From Misgurnus anguillicaudatus (Eukaryota > Chordata > Actinopteri > Cypriniformes > Cobitidae): a stretch of DNA of 64,000 nt. Under the pieces are notes generated by a model. The model saw nothing but the letters and a program-made list of their open reading frames with translations, ran no database searches and was not told the origin of the DNA. Position numbers and translations under genes: made by a program. This document shows positions 23,501-35,500 of this stretch, in pieces. The stretch spans positions 44,354,001 through 44,418,000 of the forward strand of contig NC_073357.2 in assembly GCF_027580225.2 (NCBI RefSeq), written 5' to 3'. Numbering within the stretch: position 1 is the stretch's first letter; each line of letters begins with the position of its first letter.

Positions 23501-26500
23501 TTTACTCTCGCCTTCCCCTTTGTGTGTAATTTATGCACTTTTTAAACCGGTGACTTTTTATTAATCAAATGTTTTCCGGGCAAGCATTAATATTTATGAA
23601 TGTACGGTAGATGAAAAGCATGTAATATCAGAGGGATGTATAAAAGCCAGACGGTTATGTGCTTTGAATCATCCAATATCCAAGAACCCCTTCACCTAAA
23701 TGTTTTTCTCTTGCAATAAGTGATTCAACAGGTGTTTAACTTAACAAGCTCATGCTTATACATCAGGAAAAAGGGCAAAAACACTGGCCTGGCTAAGAAA
23801 TAAAAGGTGTGTTTGTTTATAAGATCGAGCGGTTGGGCACCTCCTGAAAAAAGCCTCATCTTCATTTTAATTTCAGAGTCTTTCTGCATGTGTCCCAGAG
23901 AGCACAATTTACAGCCCCATTTTGGATCCTGGCTTTGTGGAGATGTAAAAAGCGGGACTAATCAATGCAATGATGCAGGAGGCGGCTGGACTTTCTCACA
24001 TTTCAACAACAACAGTAAACATGGCCTCTGTGAACTTCTCACCTTCCTTTTTACTCGTACATCCTTTTTACTTTCACTTGCAGTTCAGCTCATGTGATTA
24101 CGGTCAAACCTGCTTATCTCAAGGATGAGTCTATCCTGGACTGGTATTAAAAACTTGAAGGCATACTTATCTATAAGCAATCGCATTAATCCAGCTAAAA
24201 AAAAATTTCTTTCCTCAGTGCCTTAAGATTTAATATTTTACCGCACAAATTAGAGTACAGAATGTTCGGTCTCCCCTGCACCCCACCGTAAGTCTTCGGC
24301 CCATCTTGAACAAGTGATCAAGAAACCAAAGTCATCTACAGCAGTAGCAGATGGCCATCTGGCCAGTTGCATGTTTTATAATTAAGGGGCATTTGATCAT
24401 GGATCATTGGCTCTTAAGTGCAAACTGTTAAGTATGCTTGGGTTCCCCAAACATCTTTTCATATTGAAAATTCTTGGGGGCTATGTAAATCAACATCATG
24501 TCAAAATCTTGGCAACCTCCAAATTAATCTATACTGGCCATATGCTACGAAGCAAAGGTCTGTAACCCTGCTGATGTGCAGTGCTAGTTTTTCTAGCTGT
24601 TTTTCTAGCTCGCATTTTTTTGTAAGTAGCCTAAGTGTTACATACCTATGAGGAAAAATTACTTCTTTTCAGTAATTTATAGTATTTGATCATGCCAAAA
24701 ACGCATCTATGAGGTATTGTCAGATTTGTTTCCTACCCTGTCAGTTTAAAATTCGACGCAGATTCGACAGGTACGCCACCTTTCGAAACACTTGTGAAAT
24801 GCACCGCATGGTGTTTCGAATCACTTCATCACGTGACATGGGTGTTTCGAATCACATTTCGGAGCAGTGTTTCGAAACATTTACGCTTCGGGATCTCGAC
24901 ACAGTGTCGAAACGTCAGTTTTGCGGGAGCCATCCCTACACCTTGATTGGATATACTCTTCTATTGTCATTGACTTTACACTTTCACCGCCGGTACACCC
25001 TAACAGTATTTTTAAACTCCAAAAGACAAGGTTCAAGTATATAATGAGAGTGGATTGTAACTTATTTATTCAATGTCAGTCGAGAAAGGAGTATAACTGT
25101 TTACTCTTCCCTACTGAAAAATCCAGCTAAGACCAGCATAAGCTGGTGAGCTGGTTTTAGCGGGTCCCCAGCTTGGTTTTAGCTGGTTTTGCTGGTGTAG
25201 GAAGCTGGTTTTGCTGGTGTAGCAAGCTGGTCTAGGTGTGTTTTGGTCACATTTTAAGCTGGTCTAGCTGGACTTAGCTGGTCATGCTGGAATATCAGCT
25301 GGCCCACCAGCATGACCAGCTTTGTCAGGCTGGGAGGACCAGCATAAACCACCTTAAACCAGCTAAAACCAGCTACCAGCTTATGCTGGTTTTAGCTGGA
25401 TTTTTCAGTCGTGTTAGTTTACCATAACATTTTACTGTTTACATTCATTCTACAAAATTTCCCTTTAAAATATGTATAGAAAGCGGGGGAAAAAACTATG
25501 CCATGGGGCTCCAAATAAGACTCCAAAAAAAAATCTGATAAAAATACACTCAATATATCTCAATAAGACCTAAATCTAAATTTGTTCAATAAAAAGAGGC
25601 ACTTTTGCTAATGGAGCTGTGGCTATACATCTCCTGAGAAGAAACTGAACGATCTAACGGTAATTTCCTCCATATTTGTTGATGATTTTGACACGAACAC
25701 CTTGTTGGAAATGTGTCAGTGAGATGATGCATCATAATCAGACACAACAGGCGATGCTAAATAGGTATTGGCGCATCACATCAATTAGCATTATTGCTAA
25801 GGTAATTGAGAGGAGCACAGCAGGAGATTAAGTTTTAATCTTTTGCACATGGCACAAAAGCAGCATCAGTTGTTGAACCGCTGCGACGCCTCGCAAGCAT
25901 CACAATATACGCAGGTAATGAAATCTGTAGTGTGCCACTTTAGGGGATATAAAATGCCTTCTAGCCCGTCTCAAAGACACTTCTAATTCATGCCGTAGAT
26001 AAATCAAGCAAGATTTACATGAGAGAGAATGTAAGAGAGGGAGCAGAGAAGAGAAGGAGGTAGAGAAACAAAGCGGCAATCAGCAATCCAAACACATCAT
26101 CTTAAAGCAGGTGCTGGGGGGAAAAGAAAACGTTACAAAGTCAGACAGCCTTGGAGTGAGAGGCCAGACTCCATGCATCCTGCAAATGTATCAGACGCAT
26201 CGGGAAATGCATACTAATGCCTCTATGATTAAAGACAAACTCGCTGCTCCATTTAAATTCCTACATTGCAACGCTGTTGCAACAACGTTTGCATGGTCTG
26301 GCAGATGGGCTGCTATTTCAGAGCACATCAAGAACAAATAATCTTTATACGCTGGCAGTCGACAGCGTTCGTTCGCTGCGAGGACATTTCACGGGTGCTT
26401 ATTTGTGGGAAGAGAGAGGAGACATTAACAAAATGTTCATAAAACATCGTTTGGCAGGGTGTTCATTGTCAATCACTGTGTTGAAAGTACAAAACAAACG

Positions 26501-29500
26501 CGAGATCCGAGATTCTAGGAAAAAAGGGGAGGGGAAAGATTTTCACTTTATTGAAACATTAATAACAGGTCTTTTGCAGAAAGCAAACCTCGATAATAGA
26601 CAGACAGTGGAAGTAAAAGCACGAGAAAGAAAAAGGAAGAGATGTTTCCAAGAGCACTAACCTCCAATTTGACATATTCATTTTGTTCTCTGGACAGCAG
26701 GCTGAGAACAGAGCTGCTGTGTTTGCGGGTTCGAACCAGAACCTGAACCTGCGTGTGCCTGCCTGGCAGCGTGAAGGCCAGCTGAAAGTGTACATGACTC
26801 CTTCCATCAAAGGAATACTCTGGAACTTCTAGCAAACACACACAAATGTGTTCTTCAGATGGTGGCTCTTAAAAAGGATGGGTAAACACTGAAAAAATGC
26901 ACAGTGAGAATATCACAGGATGTTCCAGTTATGTTACATAAAGGAGCGCTACAAATTCATAACACTTCAGAATATGATTTGTGCCAAGATTCAGTGTGTG
27001 TGAAAATGCTGCTTGGATGCTGAGCACTATCCCTCCTACACAGAGCAATTCAAAAACATTCACTAGCCTACTGAAAAGTCGTGCCTTTAATATTCACAGA
27101 CACACACACGCACAATGGTTGTTTCCTCATCCATTCAGTCATTCTACAGCATTGATTTATCTTCTTTATCTTCAAAGGCGCAGTCGCTCTCACTTCCCAC
27201 ATCTGAACATAGCACCATTGTATGATTTTAAAGTTAAAATTGTTAAGTAATTACCCTTTTCACATTGATGCCCGGTGTACCCCGGTATACACTGACAGCT
27301 GAAGGAACCCCACTCGCCATGGCAACGGCCCCTGGTCCCGCAGGAGGGAAAGCCCATATTCACACAGCTACTGTCTGTCATAAAACATCCCGGAGTACTG
27401 CCAACGGAGTCTGCTGGAGAACCTAGGTCATAAAACTGAGAGAGAGAGAAAGAGAGAGAGAATATAGAGCATTGTTTGACCCTTATATTAAGATCTTTTT
27501 TGCGTTATCCAATTAAAAGGGATCAAAGGTATATACAAGTTAAAAAAGTTTCACAATCTGATTACTCAAAACACCCTCGAATGCTCCAGAAAAGCAATAT
27601 TAATGTACTAATCTGTCCTGATGCTATCTACAGTAGGCAACATCGAGAACCACCTACGCACCTGTCAATCAACTTCTTTTGTGCAGCTTTAAATGAATAA
27701 TTTAGCCAAAAATAAATATTTTGTCATTATGTTCGTGTTGTTCTTTATGTTGTTTGTGTGTTGTTTTGGGTTTTTTGTTTGAAATGGGAGTGGGCTATGA
27801 CCATCCCTATTAGCTTTTAAGGAAAGACTTCACAAAACTTGTGCCAAATACATCAACTAAAATGAAATCCATTATTTGATAAAGGTTGTGACCTGTGCCT
27901 CTTCTCTTTGTGCAAGTGTATATGCAAGCAACATAAGCAAGCAATAGCCATTATTTTACTGTCTAGTTTAACGATAGCCCCGATATTCACTCACCTAAAG
28001 GATTATTAGGAACACATGTACAATTTCTCATTAATGCAATTATTTAATCAACCAATCACATGGCAGTTGCTTCAGTTGCATTTAGGGGTGTCGTCCTGGT
28101 CAAGACAATCTCCTGAACTCCAAACTGAATTTCAGAATGGCAATGAAAGGTGATTCTAAACAATTTTGAGCGTGGCATGGTTGTTGATGCCAGGTGGGCC
28201 GGTCTGAGTATTTCACAATCTGCTCAGTTACTGGGATTTTCACGCACAACCATTTCTAGGGTTTACAAAGAATGATGTGAAAAGGGAAAATCATCCAGCA
28301 TGCATGTTGTCCTGTGAGGGAAAATGCCTTGTTGATGCTAAAGCTTAGAGAAGAATGGGCCGACTGATTCAAGCTGATAGAAGAGCAACTTTGAAATAAC
28401 CACAAGTTACAACCGAGGTATGCAGCAAAGCATTTGTGAAGCCACAACACGCACAACCTTGAGGCGGATGGGCTACAACAGCAGAAGACCCCACGGGTAC
28501 CACTCATCTCCACTACAAATAGGAAAAAGAGACTACAATTTGCACGAGCTCACCAAAATTGGACAGTTGAAGACTGGAAAAAATGTTGCTGGTCTGATGA
28601 GTCTCGATTTCTGTTGAGACATTCAGATGTTAGAGTCAGAATTTGGCGTAAACAGAATGAGAACATGGATCCATCATGCCTTGTTACCACTGTGCAGGCT
28701 GGTGGTGGTGTAATGGTGTGGGGGATGTTTTCTTGGCACACTTAAGCCCCTTAGTGCCAACTGGCCATCGTTTAAATGCCACGGCCTACCTGAGCATTGT
28801 TTCTGACCATGTCCACCCCTTTTTGACCACCATGTACCCATCCTCTGATAGCTACTTCCAGCAGGATAATGCACCATGTCACAAAGCTCGAATCATTTCA
28901 AATTGGTTTCTTGAGCATGACAATGAGTTCACTGTACTAAAATGGCCCCCACAGTCACCAGATCTCAACCCAATAGAGCATCTTTGGGATGTGGTGGAAT
29001 GGGAGCTTCGTGCCCTGGATGTGCATCCAACAAACCTCCATCAACTGCAAGATGCTATCCTATCAATATGGGCAAACATTTCTAAAGGATGCTTTCAGCA
29101 CCTTGATGAATCAATGCCATGTAGAATTAAGGCATTTCGGAAGGCGAACACAGTATTAGTATGGTGCTCCTAATAATCCTTTAGGTGAGTGTAGTCTGGC
29201 TATGTGTAATTCACTTCTAGTTGAAATAACCTTGAATTTGTTTAGCAAAAATAACTTGATGTATGATACTCCATCATGCAAGCAAAGTCATCAGTGATTA
29301 CAAGGTGTTTGGTTTATTCATTTATTTTTTGGGATATGGTTAGGTGTCTTATTTTAGTGTAGATGTCTGAGCTGGATTTGATTTGGATGGGTAATAAATT
29401 GCAAAATTGCTTGCTGGGGCAGTTTACTCCTCTACTTTTGTGTTGTGAATATTGCTGTTGTTCCAGTTGTTATGAATTAATGCAAAATGATGCAATACAA

Positions 29501-32500
29501 AGAATTGAAATGGACTTTCTGAAGGATTCTATTTTTGGAGTTAATGATGCATGTGTTTATAGCTTTTATTTTAAACGATAAAAAAGCAGAAAACAACCTG
29601 TGTTTCAGTTAAGAAGAACAAACAAAGCCTTCAGGTTTTTAGGAGTGGGTAAATAATGACATCATTTAAATTTTTGCAAGCACTAAACATTTAAAACAAC
29701 TAATCATTTAACTAATGAACATTTTTTAAATCAAGCTCTACACTTTACAGAACTAAGCATGTTTGATATCATCAACAGTGAGACAGATCATGTGAAGCAC
29801 ACAATTCATTCAAGTACAGTACTCCAGTAAAACTGCTATAATTCTGCTTAAACCAAATATTAAGAGGAAACACTGTGCTTTCAACTTTCTGTATCTGGTT
29901 TTGCACTTTCTTCACTTTCTTTCCTTCTAGTCTTGTACTTTATCCACATGCAGTAACACAGTGATGTATATGTATGTAATCACGATGTCTAAGACTCTCC
30001 CCATGAAATCCAATCACAAGTGGTCACAGCATGTTACCTCCAGTTATAAACAGCAATGCGCTCCAGACACAGATCAAGATAGCAGAAGTAAACAAAAGAC
30101 AAGAAACAGAGCGCAATAGGGCAGAAAGAAACAACAAAATAATGGAAAAAGAGGGCAGAAATAGAGACAGAAAATAATAATCTACTGCAGAGGGCCTTGG
30201 GATTTATATAAATGAAAAGAGAAAGCACTTTTTATTTGGTATTTGTGTATTTACCCTTTATCCAGCCTGTCATAATGAATATTACCATGCTGGAAAGGCT
30301 ACAGGCACTTAAAAAAGCAGTCCACTGGCTTTCTGAATTAGTCGAATGCGGAAACCTTGAGACCTTAAATTCTCAACTGAACAACCACGAACCCAATTAG
30401 ATCAAGTTTTGTTTTATCTGCTGTCTCCCATTTATTCATGCCCAATCTTTGTATAAAGTGGTTTCAGCAAAAAAAAAGACACGTGTTGGAAACTGGATGA
30501 ACCTCTCATACGAACTTTGAAAAGCAAGTCTGATTCAAAGAATAGTCACAGCTAGGTAAGCAAAAAGGAATTTCTAATCCACTAAACTCTAATGAAACTG
30601 TCTATCATTGTTATATTGCATTAGGATGGCACCATTTTGCCATCAAAAAGCCTGCTTAGAATTCACACAGGTCAGAGGATGAATGAACACAAGTATAACA
30701 GGAAAGCTAGGAAATTGTTGGTAACAGCAAGAGTTAAAAATAGAAATTTCTACTTCTTTACTTCCTCGTCCTCCCACAGTCTAACCTGCACTCCAGTTAA
30801 GCCCATTCATGCCCCAGTGCCCTAAGTGAATGCTTATTTGCTGTCTATTTGTGTCTGGTGGCCACTGGTTGAGTATTTTATACGGTCAAGTGCCTACAAG
30901 TGTCAAGGTGTCACAATAAGCAGCATAAAGTAACTCGCTATAGCAAACCTTAACATGACGACCTGAGATTGCAGTTTGCGTTGCTGCACATTTCATAAAA
31001 GCTGACTTCACTTGTTGTAGAAAAACTTTGACACTAAATAAATAAAAATGCATCCATGCTGAAATATAAATTGGCAAATTCTTCACCTGGCAACTTTTTA
31101 TTGCCTGCAAAATCGTATAAAACTAAAACTGACAGCGTACAGGAATCACTATAATATTATGATTACTTTAAATATTTGTCTCATTCATTCTAACATTGTT
31201 TTTAATGGCTCGGCTTTGTCTGCGTTGAAATGCATGGATATCCCCACCTTGCTGTCCACGATAAGGTTTCGGATGCAGCCGGTAAAGTGCTTGTGTTGGA
31301 GCTGTGGGTAGATATATGGCAGATTCTCATTCACTCCTCCTAGCTGAAGCACCTGAGTCATGTTCAAATGCCTGAAAGCACAACAAAACAAATCATGGCA
31401 CAAACCAAATTTGGCTGTCTACGGAATGAGATGTTAATGTGCTGTGTGCACTGGAGAGGTAATTTTCTTCTATAAATTATCTCTGCTAATCGTTTGATCT
31501 TTTAAACTGAAATCTTTTGTGTAACGATAAACTTTTCAATGTATTATTGACTACATGATTGACAAGCAGATCTTGTATAGTTGAGATGTGAATCGGTAAT
31601 GAAGTGAGAAGGAGAAAGTCAATGATTATTGTATCGATTGGTGCTTTGTTTCATGCTACGCAATCATAGTGGAGAAACCATTTCTAAGCATTCAAATCTA
31701 TATTTTCAACACACTGGCAACTAATTCAGCTATAGGCAATCAAAGGAAGGTGAAATTCAAAGAAAGGTGAGTTTTACTTGTCCATATTTGGTGTGACCCC
31801 AGTGACTTCACAGGAAGTGTGGTCTTCAGTGGTTAGCCAGCTGCCTACACCCTCCATCTCCATAACTGTGGCTCCTGCACAACGGTCAAGTGTGAAACGC
31901 ACCTCCTGAAAAGAAATATGTTAAAGAGAGAATCATCATTTATTGCTACACAAATGGTAAAAATGTACCTTAATGCAAAGCCACCACTGAATTGTGGCTT
32001 GTTTTAGATGTATAACCCTATAAGTGCATCTGACACATTTTCTTATATGTTTAGGTTCAGCAATTTCATTTTAAAGGTGGAGTGCACGATTTCTGAAAAA
32101 CGCTTTGGAAAAGGGAGTCGGGCTGACTACCAAAACACACTTGTAGCTAGGGATGTTAACAATGAATCAATCTTTGATAAGAATTAAATCGATAAAACTT
32201 ACTGATTGTCGAAAAAGCAAGCACGTGTGTGCGACGCCTGCGCAAAGCAAATACACAGTGTGTGAAAAAAATTAAACAAGCATGCAGAAGTTAAACTAGC
32301 CATGATCACAAACAATGTTCGATGACAAACACACACCTGGGCTTTTTAACCTCATTCGTGATGAGGCTGGCTGCTAACGTAACGAAATGGTATTCGCATT
32401 GGGGGTCCGATGCCGAAAATGCAAATATGGTTACTAAAAGCAAAGACCTTTTTAGGAAAGCCTGCAAGATTAGCATAGCAACGCTGCTAACGCTGCTTTA

Positions 32501-35500
32501 CACAGGGAAGGAGACCTGAAGCCGTTTTTAATAAACAGATTAAAATGTAATCTTAAATTCTGGCAAGAAACTAAAATGTAAACTCTAACTGACTGTCGTT
32601 ACACTCTGAGCAGCCGCAACATATATCATTGATCATCATTATTGACTGGCTGAGGCGCTACACGCTAAACGGGTTTTCTAATAGAAGGTTGAAATCTTCA
32701 TAATATAAGTATCTTTGCTGAAAGTACGCCGCAGCTGAGGTGACAACGGGAAAAGTGCCTTTCGTGTGCTTCTTGGATATAATTGCAACAAGCGGTGTAT
32801 CAGTGACTCGGAAAGCGAGGTGAACACTAGAAAAATAACAATTGATGACAATTAAACTTTTATTTTGTCATGAACGCATGGACTATCATCCAACTGTGCG
32901 GAGTGCACGTTATGAGGCGGAGTTATACTGTGTTTATTAGTCATTATATTTCATTACGAGATTAAATTGATGATTTTTATCAAACCTCCAACTACATTGA
33001 CTCAATTTACAATCCCACTAGCATGTTATTTAGACAAAATAAAATCTTTTATTTGCGTGAGGAAGCTGGCATTTTTACGCACACTTTTATGTCATTGGCT
33101 ATATGCCACTGCAGTAAAAGCTTTTTGCACTATTACTGTTAACAATTATTAAATTGATTGACTGTTAATTTAAACAATCATTGAATATGGGAAATTGCAT
33201 AAATTGACATCCCTACTTGTAGCCAATCAGCTGTCTAACCTACATCGTTGCCTGGTTTGCGTAGGTGTGGAGCAGGTCTATCAAAAGAAGGTCCAGATTC
33301 TTTTGGGGTAAAGGGGCGTGCTTATTTAGGTAATTTCAAATGTCAACATTGGCTTTCAAACATTGTGCACTCCGCCTTTAATGGCCATGAAAAGGTTTTT
33401 AATCAGTAATTGAAATGCCTTGATTTCATAAACGTCTCTTTAATAATTTCATTGGTATTTAAGTACTAAGTGCATGCAAAATCTCCATTTCTAAAAAAGT
33501 CTACAGTCACTTTTTACTGTCTGAAAAAAGGTAAAGGGCTCAAAATTCTGGTCAATAACCTAATGTATTCAGTCAACCTTCTATATCCAAGTAAAAAACT
33601 CTTGCACATTGATGCACGTGCACCATTGTTCATACAATTATTCTTCCAATTATTCTTTCTAATTTTTGCCTGAGGTGGCATTTAGCGGCTTTTCGAATAT
33701 TTTTGCTTCCTGAATTAAAACCTGCCAACCTTTGGTTAGTAGCTTACATCTTTTCCCACTGATCTCAGTGGATATCTTTACCTTGAAATATGTGAAATAG
33801 ATGCATTCATACACAAACATATACATGAAGGCAAATGCAAGGACAAACACAAACAAATAAAGAACCAAACATACATATACAAACATAACAAAAAGCTTTA
33901 ACAAAAACAAATTCATGCATATTTAATGAAGTTCTTACTAAATTCTTCTCACAGATTTAACTTAGCCACGATTAGTATGCATTGAATTTACTAACATTCC
34001 TGCTATAGATTTTAAATTTGTTTTGCTCTTAAATCAAATGTTGTGTCAACTAGAAGTGAAATACAATTGCTAAAAGCCCCAACATGCAATGTTCCCTTCA
34101 CGCTCAACAAGATGTTCATGCCAGGTTTGTACTGAATAATAAACATTAGAATTTTTAAGTAAAGCAGAGAGCCAAGCAGCAACATGATGACCATCAACCC
34201 AGGAAGAGTTCTGGCAATACTGAATGCAAATTATGACATACAACAAAGTGTGGGATTAGGCTGTAATAAACTAAAGCCTCTGAAAGAATGAAGGGATGGT
34301 TTCCAAACTTCCGCCTCGTTCGGAAATTAATCTACAGGAGAGGTTTATTTTGGTGGGAGCTAGCAGAGTGCAGCCAGAGAAGGAAGGGTCTTCGCTCGAT
34401 CGGGTTTGTGAGGTTGGGCTTGGCAGGCAGTCTCTTGCTATCTGTGAACACTTACTTTGCTGTTGCTTCTCACGTCCAGTCTGTGCCACCGTCTGTCCGC
34501 TACGTTCACGTTGCCCGGCAACTGCAGGACCAATGTACCCGAGCCGTGGTTGATTTTCAGGGTGGGGGTGCCGTCGATCAGTTCTAAATGAAGAAGACAG
34601 AGACAGATAGAGAAAGTGAGAAGAAGAAAGAGTAAATAGTAAACAGTTACAGCAGGGACACATGCAATTATAAAGAGACAACCTTGGGCTTGTATACTGC
34701 TTGAATACTGCTTATAGCCTCTTTATTGAAGCATTATATAAACGACTTTTAAATATCTATACTGTAGGTTACATTGCTATTTTGCTCAACAGGATTAGGA
34801 CGGCATACGTCTTGGGCATAATAGAGTAAACATATTATGAAATACACTCTTTTGTCAGAGTTAGTCGATTGGCAAATTAAAAATTAATGAAGCAATAAAG
34901 ACTCCCTTAAGATTTGTATAGTCTCACTGACATTCTGAGCCTAAAATGGGGAAATCACACTTATTAGCACGGTCTTTGGTCTTAAATATGTCCATGCCCA
35001 CTGACGTTTAAGCCACTGCAATTTTAGTATAGTATAGTATCTGATTTTTCTGTTCGATATAACAAGATTGAGCATTGCTATTACTATGAATCGGCGAAAT
35101 GCAATGCTCAACATGGCTGCACTGGTGACGAAAGTCCAGTTAAAAGAACCAATCATCAATCGATAAAAACTGACGATTCTCTGGGGTAGGGGCTATGTAC
35201 AGAGCCGCTAAGGTGATTGCCAATCTGTGTGCATGCAGGTAAGCTAAAACAACTTAAAAAGAAAGATTTTTAGGTCAGTTTAAGCTTAAGAAACAAACTT
35301 TATGGTACAGGTTTAATTGTTGGTCAGAAAATTTGTTGAAATGTTGTTAAATTGTGATTTTAGCACATCTTTATCTGCCTTTTCCCATTCAAGTAGATAG
35401 GAGTCGTCAGTATTGCTACATTGTAAAAAGTTTAAGTTGGATCCCAGCAAGCAATTTTGGTTAAAACAAGGCTAAATTTGGGCTGTCACTGAAAGTCTAA

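Larger units (their letters stand above)
23128..26661 (-). other. Intron, 3.5 kb
   Basis: Apart from the MITE at 25113-25409 and the TTTCGAA patch at 24740-24935, this intron looks low in repeats. 25590-26100 and 23340-23660 are mixed-composition stretches that I cannot assign to any repeat family. Confidence 0.7.
27436..31247 (-). other. Intron, 3.8 kb, with one Tc1-type element
   Basis: A GA-rich tract (about 27437-27460) forms the polypyrimidine tract of the EGF exon acceptor. 29192-31247 is AT-rich with nothing assignable. Confidence 0.75.
31906..34455 (-). other. Intron, 2.55 kb, half occupied by a nested MITE/hAT pair
   Basis: 32071-33381 is transposon. 33382-34455 is AT-rich with no supportable feature. 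Confidence 0.75.

Noticed and set aside
34271..34681. 136-codon minus-strand open frame over the laminin-G exon
   Set aside because: Wrong frame. The 128-bp exon in another frame has correct splice sites and laminin-G motifs.
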